This document shows, one piece after another, positions 24,512 to 36,044 of a stretch of 64,000 nt of DNA. Both the position numbers and the translations under genes were made by a program. Position 1 is the first letter of the stretch. Each line of letters starts with the position of its first letter. Under the pieces are notes generated by a model that ran no database searches, was not told the origin of the DNA, and saw only the letters and a list, made by a program, of their open reading frames with translations. The stretch is from contig CM040449.1 in NCBI GenBank assembly GCA_022749755.1, positions 13,736,363 through 13,800,362 on the forward strand, given 5' to 3'. This stretch comes from Azadirachta indica. Its lineage: Eukaryota; Streptophyta; Magnoliopsida; Sapindales; Meliaceae.

Positions 24512-26689
24512 TTAAATTTTTAATCACCCAGGATGAGGAGGTGCCTTGGTTTTGGGAGTGGAGCTAAAGAAAATATAAAAAAGTTACTTGAGTTAGCGAG
24601 TTAGAAAAAAATTTTCATTTCATTTTATTTTATTTTAATTTTGGAATAAATTAGGGCACAAATCGGGATTAGGGTTTTTATTAGGGTTTTGACTCTTTCC
24701 TAACTATTTTTAACCCACCAGACATTTCTTACTTTCTCCGATTAATGTCACTTAAATTTTAAAATATGGGTGTAAATCGGAATATTATGGTTAAAAAAAG
24801 TTATATATTAATGAATATTCCCCAAAATTAGATATTTTTTACAAGAAGGCCAGATATCTCTAAAGATTATAATGATTTCTATTAAAGAAATATTTTCTAA
24901 TAAATATTATATTATAAAATAGTTAAACAATTATTTTGTCCTATATTTGTTAAATTAATATAACTAAAGTGTATATTTAATTACATCTTAAATTACTATT
25001 TTCCTTTAATTGTGTAGCAATATTTTCATCCCAAACTTAATTAAAATAATAAATTTACATATGTAATTTTAATATTTTAGTTTCTGTGATCTATTAAAGT
25101 ATTATGTTTCTAAAAATAAGTTAATACTTATTAGGACAAAAGGCAGCAACTAAATTGTTAATATTAAGCAAAGTACAGTTTGAGTTGTTATTTTCCCAAA
25201 GTTGAGGAAAGGAAATATCATTATCCCTTTCATGAAAAGGACTGTAATAATTGTCATATTTTTACATGCTTACAAAATGAAGAATACCTGTTGATTAAGA
25301 TAAGTAAAGAAATATAATATATATATATATATATATTTTAATTAAATTTTTTAATAATTAAATATCAAATTATTACTATAAAAGTGAAAGAAGAAAGTTA
25401 GAAATATTTTAACATACAAGTGTGATTTAACTTATTGTTTGAATATTTTCAATAATTGTATTTTTTAATTTTTTATTAAAATAATAAATTAAAAGATTTT
25501 ATTTAGTATTTGGTATATTGTAATAGTATTAAAATAAAAAGTAAATTGTTATAGTTAAAAGAAGTATATTGTGAAAAATATTAAAATAAAAACTAAATTA
25601 TTATAATTAAATAAAATATATATTATGTTATTACATATAAAAGTTTAGAGATATAAATGATAATAAATTAAGTGGTCAACTAATAGAAATAAAAGTCAAG
25701 AAAATATTTGTTTTTTTCTAAACATCAAGGAATATCTTTCTATTAGGTCAAACGTCAGGGTAGAGTCTTAACTTGAATTAAAAATTAAGACTGATATAAT
25801 CTTTCTAAATTTTAATTTGATCCTAAATTTTAAATTGAAGTTAAATAAATTAGATTCATCTTTAATTGTGTTAAATGAATTAATTATGTTTAATCTAGTT
25901 AAATGAGTTAAATGAGTTAAATGAGTTAAATCGTACATGTTATTATATTAATACAACTAATTTATCAAAAATTTATAATCATATCGTTTTATCCATTTAA
26001 TAAAGAAATTGTATTTATATTTGAAAATTTTAATGCAATTAATAAATTATTGAACTTGTATTATATAAATTTATTATAATTGTGTGTGACATTATTCGAA
26101 TACTACATGATAACAAAAATTGTTACTCTTGCAAGTTAGGGACTAAGTTGGTGAAATAAATAAATTTATATCTTAATTTGTTATTTTAAATAAAGACTAA
26201 AATGTTATTACACGTTTTTTTTTTTTCCCTTTTCGGTTTCCAGATTGTTTGTTACTGTAGCTACATTGGGCTTAGGTTTTAAGCCTCCAAGTGCTGCAAC
26301 GGGCCCAGTTTATTTAACCCATTCTGGTCTATGCTTGTTGATTTCTTCTCTAATTTGAACGAACATGGCATTGACTACGTGAATTTTCTCCTCTCCTTAT
26401 TTAGATTTAACCCTAAAATTGATTATGATTATGGTTGTGATTAGCTATTAATAGAAATTTATGAAAAATAATGATTGGATTGCATTTCAATAAAATTAAG
26501 TGCGATTGAGAAAAGGAAAAATGAAAAATCAAACTAATCAATTTTATTTGGTTATTCAATTATTAAAAAATTTGTCAAATTATTTTGTTTGATTTTCGGT
26601 TTTCATTATAAAATCTACAAATAAAACTAGAAAAAATCAAATTTTTTAGAATTTGTAATAAAATGATACGACTTTTTTTTATTAGTAGT
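24512..26689. other. AT-rich intergenic DNA, no gene seen
   Basis: No protein similarity in either strand. It contains a (TA)n run at about 25316-25338, the second copy of the dispersed repeat (25550-25765) and a 9-bp repeat AAATGAGTT at 25901-25927. Confidence 0.5.
25550..25765 (+). repeat. dispersed repeat, copy 2
   Basis: Direct-orientation partner of 22240-22460; see that entry for shared blocks. Confidence 0.8.
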
Positions 26690-28615
26690 TCTTTAAAAAT
26701 TTAAACATTTATTAAATTTAAATTTTAAAATATTAAAAGTACCTAAAAATATAATTAAAAAATAGAAATAAAAAAACCATATTAAATCGATTTAGAGCCC
26801 GTTTGAGATTGCTGTTGAAAGAGGTAAAAATAATTTTAAACTACCAAAAATTACTTTGGGTGTTTGAGAAAATATTTTTAAAATCACTTTCAGTAAAATC
26901 ATACCATCCTACAGCAGATTTTGAGAAGCAGAAAAAGAGTTGCTTTTTAAATTTTGATTTTGAAAAGTAATTTTATTTTTAAGTATAATACTAAATATAT
27001 CCATTTAAAATTACAAAAACCTAAAATTAACTTTACAAATTATTTTTAAATTTCAACTTTAATTGAGAAATAAAATTGTTAAATAAAAATTTTTTCTTTT
27101 CATTTTTTTATTTTTATTTTTACTTATGATATATATATTTATCTGTAAATTATTTTAAGCAAGTATATATTATATTATATTATATCATATCATATCATAT
27201 TATATTATATTAAACACTTAAAATAATTTTTATTTATTACTATATACTATTTATATTTTTAGTTATTTGCATTACTATAATATTTTTAATAATAAATTTA
27301 CTAAACACATAAAACTAATTTTCTAATTCACAACACTTTTAAAAATAAAATTTATCAAATACAAAACTGATTCTCTTTAAAGTTGATTGTTTCTATATTA
27401 TGGTATAAACAAATTTTTTAAAATCTACAATAATTCCAAACTGGCCCTTAATTGGGAATAATATATTGTTCTTTTTAGTCTAAATTTTTTAAAAATAAAA
27501 AATTTCAAGTTAGTTTGGTTTCCATTATAATGGGTATCAACCTCCATCAAAACCATGCCAGTATCGTAAATAAAATTCAAGTTAGATGTAATAATTTTGG
27601 TTGACATAAAAAAAAAAGAAAATATTGGTATGTATTTACTTATTAGTTATATTAAGATATTTTTAAAAAGTTTTTAAACAAAAATTAATAACCAAACATC
27701 TTTTAAATATTTGAATAATTTTATTCCAACTTGATTTGAGAAAAATAAACAAACCTTAATAAAATATTATATTATTTTAATTAAATATATTATTTTTCTT
27801 ATGATGAATGTCTTATAAACTATTATACAGTATAATATTGGACAATAAAATAAATACAATATCGAAATGCAGTTTTAACTTTTAACAAACTCAAATCTTT
27901 CTTTCTTTTTTTTTTTATTTAATAGTGCAATTGCAATAAAATTACTAATATTGTAGATCAATAATCTTGAGTGTTCAAAATTGTAATAAATTAAATTTAC
28001 ATAAATTATGATAAATAAAGTATTTTCAAGGAAATTTTATAATTTTATGAAATTATTTCATATAGAGTATAAAGAAGAATTTTAGTTATATAAAGTGGCC
28101 ATTCACATCATACTTTTTATGTTATGTTTTTAAAGTTACATAGAAATATAAAATTGTAACATATACTAAAAGAATCACTGTCACTATGCTAGGAAAATAA
28201 TCCAAAATTATTTACAATTATTTAAAGTTTGGAATATATTCTTTTTAAAAACCACCATGCATTTATATATACATATATCAAGCTAATATAATGAATAATA
28301 AAATACTCACTAATAAATATAATAAAATTATATCTCATGATAAAAGTAGTAATAAAATTATGATTATTGATACATAGTACACATTAATTTAACATACAAT
28401 TAAATAAGCAAAGATCTTATACTACTTCTAAATGTTGTCAAACATTCCATACTCTCTATAATAACGAAATTTGTCATCGAACGTTCCATACTCCCTATAA
28501 TAATGAAATCCGTTGTTAAAGACATTTAGATCTATACATAAATAAAATTTTTAGAATACTTAAGACTATCCACTTAATTATCATAAACTTAAACCTTCAA
28601 GTACACCAGCCAAAT
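26690..28615. repeat. segmental duplication, copy 1 (with MITE)
   Basis: Apart from the 653-bp insertion at 26795-27447 this stretch aligns collinearly with 36045-37305. Shared markers include TCCATCAAAACCATGCCA, CTTATGATGRATGTCTTATA, CACTATGCTAGGAAAATAAT and CATAAACTTAAACCTTC. No gene is recognisable in either copy. It ends about 815 bases before the DC1 start codon. Confidence 0.9.
26795..27447. mobile_element. PIF/Harbinger-like MITE, 653 bp
   Basis: Ends are GAGCCCGTTTGAGATTG on the left and, reversed, GGGCCAGTTTGGAATTATTG on the right. TTA flanks both sides (26792-26794 and 27448-27450). The paralogous site at 36141-36160 has a single TTA and no insert, so the 3-bp duplication is seen directly. 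TTA target duplication and GGGCC-GTTTGG termini fit PIF/Harbinger (Tourist-like) MITEs. No ORF inside. A (ATATT)n-like run lies at 27168-27211. Confidence 0.85.
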
Positions 28616-29430
28616 ATGTATATATTATTCAGAAATTAGTAAATTTTTAATTAATCGATTATGGTATTATTAATTCTTTAATTTATAAATTACAGCTGGC
28701 ACGTGTCAACTTCATATCTACTGCATTTTTGTAATTGTATTGATTGTCTCACGATCCATCTTATAATTTTTCCTTCTTCTACCGCTTGTATTTTAAAAGT
28801 CATATTAATTTGCTAATTAATATATAATTCCATTGCCGGCCAGAGCCTTCCTTCCACCTAATAAAAAATCTGACCAACTCTAATTCATTCAATATGATCA
28901 TCAATAACATTTTATAATTCCACAAGTCTTTGAAAAATAATAAAATGGGTAGAACTTACTATGGATATCTAACGACTTTATACCTTCATAAAACGTATGA
29001 TCTAAATTTGGCTTGTTATTATATTAATATAAAACAACAAATTACTTAAATGATAATTGAACTTTATCATTCACTAGATGAATTACGTACACATCATCAC
29101 ACGACACGTTATTTGGGAAAGATTTTCTCGTGTTTCATAAAAGGAAATATAATAAATTGGCAAGTTCAAGACAAATACAGGTTTGAGTAGAGTTTTTTTT
29201 GGAGCAACTAAGCAAAGTCGTTTTTGATTATTCAAAAACGCTAGTGTCAATATTGGCGGCAGAACATGTTAATTTCTGAGTAGGTAATATGTGTTATTTT
29301 CTGATAAAATATTGGATGCTTCTGATCTGATCCCAGTGCAATTGTATGTGCAGGAGGAGGGACGATGACGAGGCACTGGACAAAGATAAACACAAAGCGA
29401 GAATGATCAAGGCCAAACCGACAGCGAGAG
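28616..29430 (+). promoter_or_regulatory. upstream region of the DC1 gene
   Basis: AT-rich upstream DNA. A G-box/ABRE core CACGTG with the extension CACGTGTC is at 28700-28707, a class of element bound by bZIP and bHLH factors. An acceptor-like TGTATGTGCAG at 29343-29353 could end a leader intron. No clear TATA box was chosen. Function is inference only. Confidence 0.35.
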
Positions 29431-30799
29431 ATGGGGAATAGTTACTCTGAAGATCAACCAGAAAACAATAGTTATTGTGAAGATCGACCAGAAAACAGAG
29501 TCACATGGGATGAGTTTAATAGCTATGGCTCATCCGGTGACTTGTTGACAGAAATCCTACACCCTTTTCATCGCCATTGTTTGAGACTCCAGAATCTTCC
29601 TTCTGGCGTTTTTCATCGTCCCAGATGTAATGTCTGTCTCTTCTATATCCAGGAAAGGTCAAGGTTCTATGAATGTAATTATTGTCGTTTTCAATTGCAT
29701 CTCCAATGCGCATCTATGAAGCCAACAGTGAAGTATGAGGGTCATAATCATCTTCTTGTTCTAGTAGAGAACATGTATTGGCGAGGTTATTGCCACGAAT
29801 GCGCTTCCGAAATTAGGGGTACTTTCTTTGTCCGATGTGTCCCCTGTCGCCTTAATTTTCACATCCAATGTAGCACTTTCTCGTCACCACCAACCATGAA
29901 TGTGCCTGAACATCACCCACATCCTCTCATACTTAACAATGAAACAGAGCTTGTCGAAGCTGATTCTGAAGCTCATTCTGATCATCTACTTCATTGTGAC
30001 GCCTGCAAAAAGGAGATAAAGCCTAGACATCACTTCTACTCTTGTACTGATTGCGATTACTCCGCTCATTTGAGGTGTATTATTACAGAGATACAACTGG
30101 ACAAGAGAAAGAGGCTGAAGCATTTTAGCCACGATCACACCTTGTATCTCCATGATCAGGAAGAGGAAAATGGTCAAACTTTTTGCCAGGCATGCCAGAA
30201 AGATCATATGGATGGATGGCGCAGTATATGGTTGCGATCCGTGCCAATTTTATCTTCACAAATCATGCACTGAGTTACCCCAAGAGATGCATCATCCTTT
30301 CCACCAACATGCTCTCTTTCTTGTGAAACCTTCTGGAGGAAATGAATTTACACGCCAATTCCACGCTTGTGGTAGGGATTGTTATGGCTTGACCTACATA
30401 TGTCGTGAATTTTGCGACTTTTGTTTGGATTTAGGCTGCGCAGCACTACGGCCTTCAATAAAAGTTGAAGGTCATAAGCATCTTCTTACTTTCATCGACA
30501 AGTTATATGACATCCAGAAATGCACAGCCGACACCGAAATGTCCTCCCCAGGACCGTCCTGTTTGCGCTGCGTGAGATGCAACTTCGACTTTGAAATGGT
30601 GTCTCTACTACCAAAATCTATTACACATAGAAGTCACGCACATACCCTCAGCCTCAAGGATGGTGTTTGTGCTTTTGTTGAACTTGATCCTAACGAGTAT
30701 CGTTGTGATGTTTGCAACACAAAAATAGATATTCGGGAACGTGTTTATTGCTGTGCAGAATGTCGCTTTGTATTAGATTTTCAATGCGTGATTTCTGAG
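29431..30799 (+). CDS. DC1 gene exon 1 (modules 1-7)
   Basis: About 456 codons. Module openings include HPFHRHCLRL, GHNHLLVLVE, HHPHPLILN, SHDHTLYLHD, HPFHQHALFLV, GHKHLLTFIDKLYDI and SHAHTLSLKDG. The frame set by ATG 29431 is left at 30210-30217, where GGATGGAT stands in place of a single GGAT; downstream the frame opened at 30152 carries the rest (GCDPCQFYLHKSC onward). The donor is GAG|GTGTGT at 30799/30800. In the fifth module the spacing of Cys residues (CREFCDFC) is unusual. Confidence 0.8.
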
Positions 30800-31003
30800 G
30801 TGTGTCCTTTTTATTTGATTTTGAGAAGATCTATAAAACAAATAATCCTTAAATACGTCAGAAAATATATTTCAATATGCGATTGTTTTATTGAGTTTCG
30901 TTTTCAAACATTTTACTTTGATTAAACTACGATACAATATATAAAGCATCATCTTGATTTGGGTTAATTAATGGTCTATCCTGATCTCAAAAATGCTTCA
31001 TAG

Positions 31004-31052
31004 GTACTACTTTCTGTAACGGCAAAGACAATTTCCGAGGCTGGTGTTGAAG
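31004..31052 (+). CDS. DC1 gene exon 2 (linker)
   Basis: A 49-base exon between an acceptor TTCATAG and a donor AAG|GTAATA. It reads VLLSVTAKTISEAGVE plus one base, and joins exon 3 in phase. It has no Cys or His and is a linker. Confidence 0.65.
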
Positions 31053-31274
31053 GTAATATTGATTAATTAGCATTTCATAATAGTAATCAACAAAAAATCA
31101 AAAGTGGCCAAGCACCTTGCTTGAAGTAGATTCATTAATTTTTTCGATATTTTTTGTATGTCTCCTAGCATATTAAGGTTAATCGTTGACTATATAACAT
31201 TACTCTCACTGTTATATCACTTGCCAGGTTAATTACTCACGATCTTTAACAAAAAGTTTAAATACATATTTCAG

Positions 31275-33084
31275 GGACACACCCAGTTGAAGGAGAAAAG
31301 ACTGAAAACTATTTCCTTCACGACCATCCATTAACATTATGTGAGATTAATGATAGCGAAATTGTCTGTCATGGTTGTGGAAGCCCTTTCTCGGATGAGT
31401 GCTACACTTGTAGCAACTGCGGGTTTTATCCTGGCCCATGCATTGCTTGCAATGAAGAACCTTCAGGTAGTTTCTATATTTGTAAATTATGTTGGCCCAA
31501 ATCTCCTCTCTTCCACCAATCATGTGTCGAATTGCCCCAAGAGATTGAAATTTCTTATCACCCACATGACTCTCTCCACCTTGCAGAAGGATTTGAGGAT
31601 GACTTGCAATGTGTGATTTTTGTTATCGAAAGGGTGGATTCTCCGGCCGCTGTAAGTTCTGCTGTAACACGTGCAACTTCCAAATTCATTTTGCATGTGC
31701 TGCAAAGCTCATCAAATACCATGAAGGTAGAGAACAAGTAAACCATTGTAGTCACTCCCATAACTTAACCCACCTAGAGTTACGTATTGTGGATTGTAGG
31801 ATGTGCAAAAAAAAGATCCCCAGGTTATGCTTGTGCTCCATGTGAGTTTTATATGCACAACTCGTGTTTTGATTTGCCCCAAGAAATCCAACACCCATTT
31901 CATCAACTCCATTGCCTGACACTCCAAACCTTTTACATGACAAAATGTTGTGATGCCTGCGGCCACAAAATTAAGAGCTCCATGTGCTATACATGCAATA
32001 ACTGTAATTTTGACTTGCATCTTGAATGTGCATCTCTGAAGCCAATCATAAAGTACGAAGGTCATGAGCATCTTCTTATTCTAGTAGAGAATATGTCCAA
32101 CCAAGGTGAATGTGAAGCGTGTGGTGTAGAAATTCGGGTACTTTCTATGCCCGTTGTGTAGGATGTAACATCAATTTTCACATCCAATGTGGCCCAGTGT
32201 CATTACCACCAACGGTTATGGATAAACATCACAAACATCCTCTCTCCCTCAGTACTAAAACAGTACTCGTGGATGATAATTCTGATTGTGATCCACGGCT
32301 TTGTGACGCCTGCAGCAAAGAAAGAAATCCAGAGCATCCCTTTTATTATTGTACTGAATGTGACTACTCTGCTCATGCAAGTTGTGTAGTCACTGAGGTA
32401 CAATTAATTCAGAGAGAGAAATTGAGACATTGTAGCCATCGACATTTCATGTTTCTTCGGGAAGACAAGATCAAGAATGATGATGTTATTTGCTATGCCT
32501 GTGATAAACTTATAGAGGGAGCGGTATATAGTTGTGATCCCTGCAAACTTTATATGCATAAATCATGCGGTGCACTGCCAAAAGAGATTAAACATCCCTT
32601 TCACGAACATCCTCTTACTCTCCCAGAACCTTATTCTAGAAAAGAACGGGAATGCAGTGCTTGTTACAAAGATTGTTTTGGCTTCACTTACCGTTGCAAT
32701 GATTGTGACTTCGACTTGGATCTTGACTGCGCTTCACTACTACCTTCAATAGAATATAGTGGCCATAAGCACGTTCTTACTTTCTTCGAGAAGCTATATG
32801 ACATACCAAAATGCATAGCTTGCAGTTTTACCTCTTCTTACGTCTCCTATTTACGTTGTGTGACCTGCAACTTCAACATTCATCTCTGGTGTTCGCCATT
32901 GCCAGAAACTATTAGACACAACAGCCACCAGGATCATCCCCTCAGCCTATTGGATAGTTTTGTTGATGATAACTACGATAACCAAATTTGTGATGTTTGT
33001 GAACAACGAAGAGACGCTCAAGAATGTGTTTATTATTGTGCAGAATGCGACTTTATATCAGAATTTAACTGCGCAACTTTTGAG
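31275..33084 (+). CDS. DC1 gene exon 3 (modules 8-18), three frameshifts
   Basis: Starts after TTTCAG at 31274. About 11 modules, from DHPLTLCEIND to QICDVCEQRRDAQ. The frame changes three times: near 31598-31612 before CDFCYRKGGFSG, near 31809-31821 in an A-run followed by CCCC before YACAPCEFYMHNSC, and at 32136-32139 where one G is missing in comparison with the same codon of exon 1 (GAAATTAGGGGTACT). From 32119 to 33084 the frame is open. The last seven modules repeat the seven of exon 1 in the same order. Donor GAG|GTATGC. Confidence 0.75.
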
Positions 33085-33451
33085 GTATGCCGACTAAAAT
33101 TTAGAAAGATAAAATCAATTATGAGATGATGTGTAGTACTAGTTCTATTTTGTCCAGTTTTCAAACAGAATATAATTCTAGTATTAGTTACTAAAATCAT
33201 TATTTTTGATTTAGTGGCCCCTAAGCAATAGCTTGGATGGTTTGGAGCATCGCTTGATGCTCCTAAACCATCCTGAATTCTATTAACAATAGAGGATAAA
33301 AGTTTGTTGCTTCGTGAGTGAGGTTTCTCGCTCTCATCCTAAACCCTTTTTCAAAAAAAATAGTTAATTTAATGATCGAATACATATCTTGAAATACTTC
33401 AGAACTGCATGAATTTATAATCTTTCTAACTAATTTGGTTTTGGTTGATAG

Positions 33452-34327
33452 GTAATCAATTGTCTGCAGGGAGAGAGTGGATTTGTCGTATTGAGAACTA
33501 TCCAAAGAGAGAATAGGGATAGGGTGGTCAGAAAAGGCTTAACCTTAAATAAATTATTTGTGTCTTCAACTGAAATCGATACAGACAGACTTGAGGATCT
33601 GGTGCAGAAATTTGAGGAGTACTTTTTAAGGAAAATGAAGGAGGGTAGCACTGAAGATAATGTCACCATTTCAGAAAATGTTCCTTACCTAGATGAAGCC
33701 TTGATACGTTTTGCAGCAGAGCATATGAAAACAGACATGACAAGTTTCGCATATAATATGGAAGATGTCTTAGATGGGGAGGATGAAGTTCTCGATATTG
33801 GGGGTTATATAATCTCAAAGAAGTTGGCCCCAGTTCTTGAAAAGTTGCTTGGCAAATTTGGTGATATCACTTGCAATTGCACTTAGACTGAAAGGGAAAA
33901 GACGTTTCTACTTAACAAGGTCTGTACGGTTGTGCACAGCATGTGCAACACTAAAATTATGGACATCTACGGTGGCTTAATTTTATCGTGGTGGATGGAA
34001 CTGAAATGGGCGCAGCTTGCGGGGGTTAAAATTGATTTTATCTTTAGCCATTTGCAGAAAGTAGTGAATATTCATTATGAACCTCAGATTGAAATTGATC
34101 GGAAGAGCCCTCTTTACAGGACCCTTGAGGAGATAGATAAGGCAGAACAAGAGATCAATCAGCTTTCTCAAGAGATCGATACAAAAAGAGAACAAATTGA
34201 GAAACTAAGGAATAGAAAAGAGCGTATAATATCTTCTCATGGTTCTGAAACATCCAGATTAGAGGCTGCCCGTATTAGTGAAGTTTGGGAACACAAGATG
34301 AAAAAGGTGGGCTCTGGATTGCTATAA
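33452..34327 (+). CDS. DC1 gene exon 4 (C-terminal unit, internal stop)
   Basis: Two in-frame acceptors exist: AG at 33450-33451 and CAG at 33467-33469, differing by six codons. The exon encodes a non-zinc C-terminal unit: SVSTEID-like N part (SSTEIDTDRLEDLVQ), an aromatic patch (LSWWMELKWAQLAG) and a heptad coiled coil (EEIDKAEQEINQLSQEIDTK, about 34117-34215). A TAG at 33884-33886 interrupts one continuous frame. I recognise it only as the kind of tail seen on some plant DC1 proteins. Confidence 0.7.
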
Positions 34328-35238
34328 GATCTGGAAATTACCAACAATATTTCATGCAGATTTTGTATTAATCATTGCACTTGGGAATAATATCTGCTTA
34401 AACCTAATTTGTTTTAGTATTATTCTTCAACTACTTTTAATGTTTGTATAATTTCACTATTCTATGAATAATTTGTTGGAGTTAGTGATTGTGCTAGATT
34501 AAGACTGAGATTTCCTTTTTCTATATTCTATAAGGATATTAACATTTATCCCATAAAGTGCGGAGAAAATTAAATAATTTCAATAATTTAATCACGTGGA
34601 TAAATATCTTTCATATTTCATAAACATACAAATAAAAATTTATTAAAACAAACTTTATAAAGCTTCATTTACATATTATCACTTCTAAAAATTTACTATC
34701 AGCATATTCAAATTAAAACTAGTTATTTTAATTAATTAATATATCTAAAACTTTAAAAATTATCATAATTCATAAATATTTAAAAAAAATTATTTAATTC
34801 ATGAGAATACATGAAAAATTTACTTGCAAAATTTGAAATCCTTCGAAATTTAAAATTCTGACTTTTAATTTTGAATTTGAAATATAACTTTTTTTTTCAG
34901 ATATTTAATTAAATTATGAAAAAATGAACAATTTTGTTACCATTATTACTATTGTTAAAAAGCAACATTTTAATTGCGATTACTTTTATATACTTGTGGG
35001 TCCATTTGCAAACTTTATTTTATTCTTTAATATTTTATTTTTCTTTTACTTCTTTTTTTAATAAGTTTCTCTCTCTCTCTCTCCTCACTTTCTTCTTCGC
35101 CTTCATTCTCTCTCCACCACCACCATTGAGCATAATTTCCAATACATTTTACCTTAAATAACATAAAAAATATCTTCATTAATTAGAATAAATATAAATG
35201 TAAAATGTATGTATTAGAACTTAATTACTCTAAGATCC

Positions 35239-35292
<54 letters not shown>

Positions 35293-36044
35293 CTTAGAAT
35301 AATTAAGTTCAACAAACAAAATTATTCGCACCGAATAATATTTTGAAAATATTTTATGTTTGCTGGATATAAGAAGATAAACATTATATTATAAAAACAT
35401 AAATATTTATGGAATTTAATATATAAATATTTTTATGTTATCTAAAATTTTCATATCATGTTTTAATTTTTTTAAAGTTTTTATTCGAATCACAAACAAT
35501 GTAACACTAAAATTTTCTTCCCCTGCATAATCAAAGAAGATAAGGAATTAAAAAAAAAAACACTAAATAAAAACATAAAAAATAAATAGGAGCTTTTTCT
35601 ATTTGCTTTCATCGTGTTGCGTAAAAGAAAGTTTATTTTTTTAATAAATTAGCTAACAAAAAAAATTAATAAAAATAATTAAAAAAAGGGAACTTATCCA
35701 TTTACCTTTCTTTCACCACCAAAATCTTTTTTTGGAAATGACGGAATTAATCAAACAAAATGCAGAGGCAAAAAATAATTATTGGATCAACTCAATATCG
35801 AAGACTCTCTCCCTTCCGGATCCTCTATTCAAGAGCCCCACGGTAAGCTCCGCTTGTGCATATTATATACGTATTCGTTTGATTCGTAATGTTCTTTTCT
35901 TTTTTCCTTTCACTGAATTAGGGGTATTCTCACATACCTCCCCTAAATTTTATAAAAATCACATATAAATAAAAAGTTTGAAAACATTTACGGATACCTC
36001 CCTTACTATGGTGACCCTGTTTCGTTGACCGTTAAACAATAGCT
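34328..36044. other. AT-rich intergenic DNA with a microsatellite hairpin
   Basis: No gene seen. The plus frame at 34934-35161 is a pyrimidine-rich low-complexity stretch with a (TC)n run. A hairpin with a (TA)n(GA)n loop is listed separately. The frame at 35732-35968 has no recognisable feature. Confidence 0.5.
35217..35310. repeat. 94-bp inverted repeat with (TA)n(GA)n loop
   Basis: Arms 35217-35238 and 35289-35310 are reverse complements over 22 bases with one mismatch (GAACTTAATTACTCTAAGAT against its reversed partner). The 50-base loop is a pure TA run followed by a pure GA run. Confidence 0.95.

Larger units (their letters stand above)
29431..34327 (+). pseudogene. DC1-domain (Cys/His-rich C1) gene, four exons, frame broken
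   Basis: Start ATG 29431 (MGNSYSEDQPENNSY). Four exons with GT...AG introns: 29431-30799, 31004-31052, 31275-33084 and about 33452-34327; phases join correctly. I count about 18 DC1 modules of the type H-x-H/HPFH, C-x2-C, C-x2-C...H-x2-C, each expected to bind two zinc ions. Members are plant-specific and are linked to stress responses and diacylglycerol-like ligand binding, mostly without biochemical proof. A C-terminal unit with a coiled coil closes the protein. Lesions: a GGAT duplication at 30210-30217, shifts near 31605, 31815 and 32138, and TAG at 33884. With this many breaks it is probably a pseudogene, though assembly errors in homopolymers could explain two of them. Confidence 0.8.

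Noticed and set aside
24252..24527. Minus-strand 91-codon ORF as a gene
   Set aside because: It falls in the right arm of the foldback element, is low-complexity Phe/Leu/Ser and has no domain.
34934..35161. Plus-strand ORF of 75 codons
   Set aside because: Leu/Phe/Ser low-complexity reading of a pyrimidine-rich stretch with a TC run.
35930..36044. Possible lone terminus of the TIR element family (TACGGATACCTCCC wording)
   Set aside because: Only short words agree with the termini at 39215 and 57845; no partner end was found nearby.
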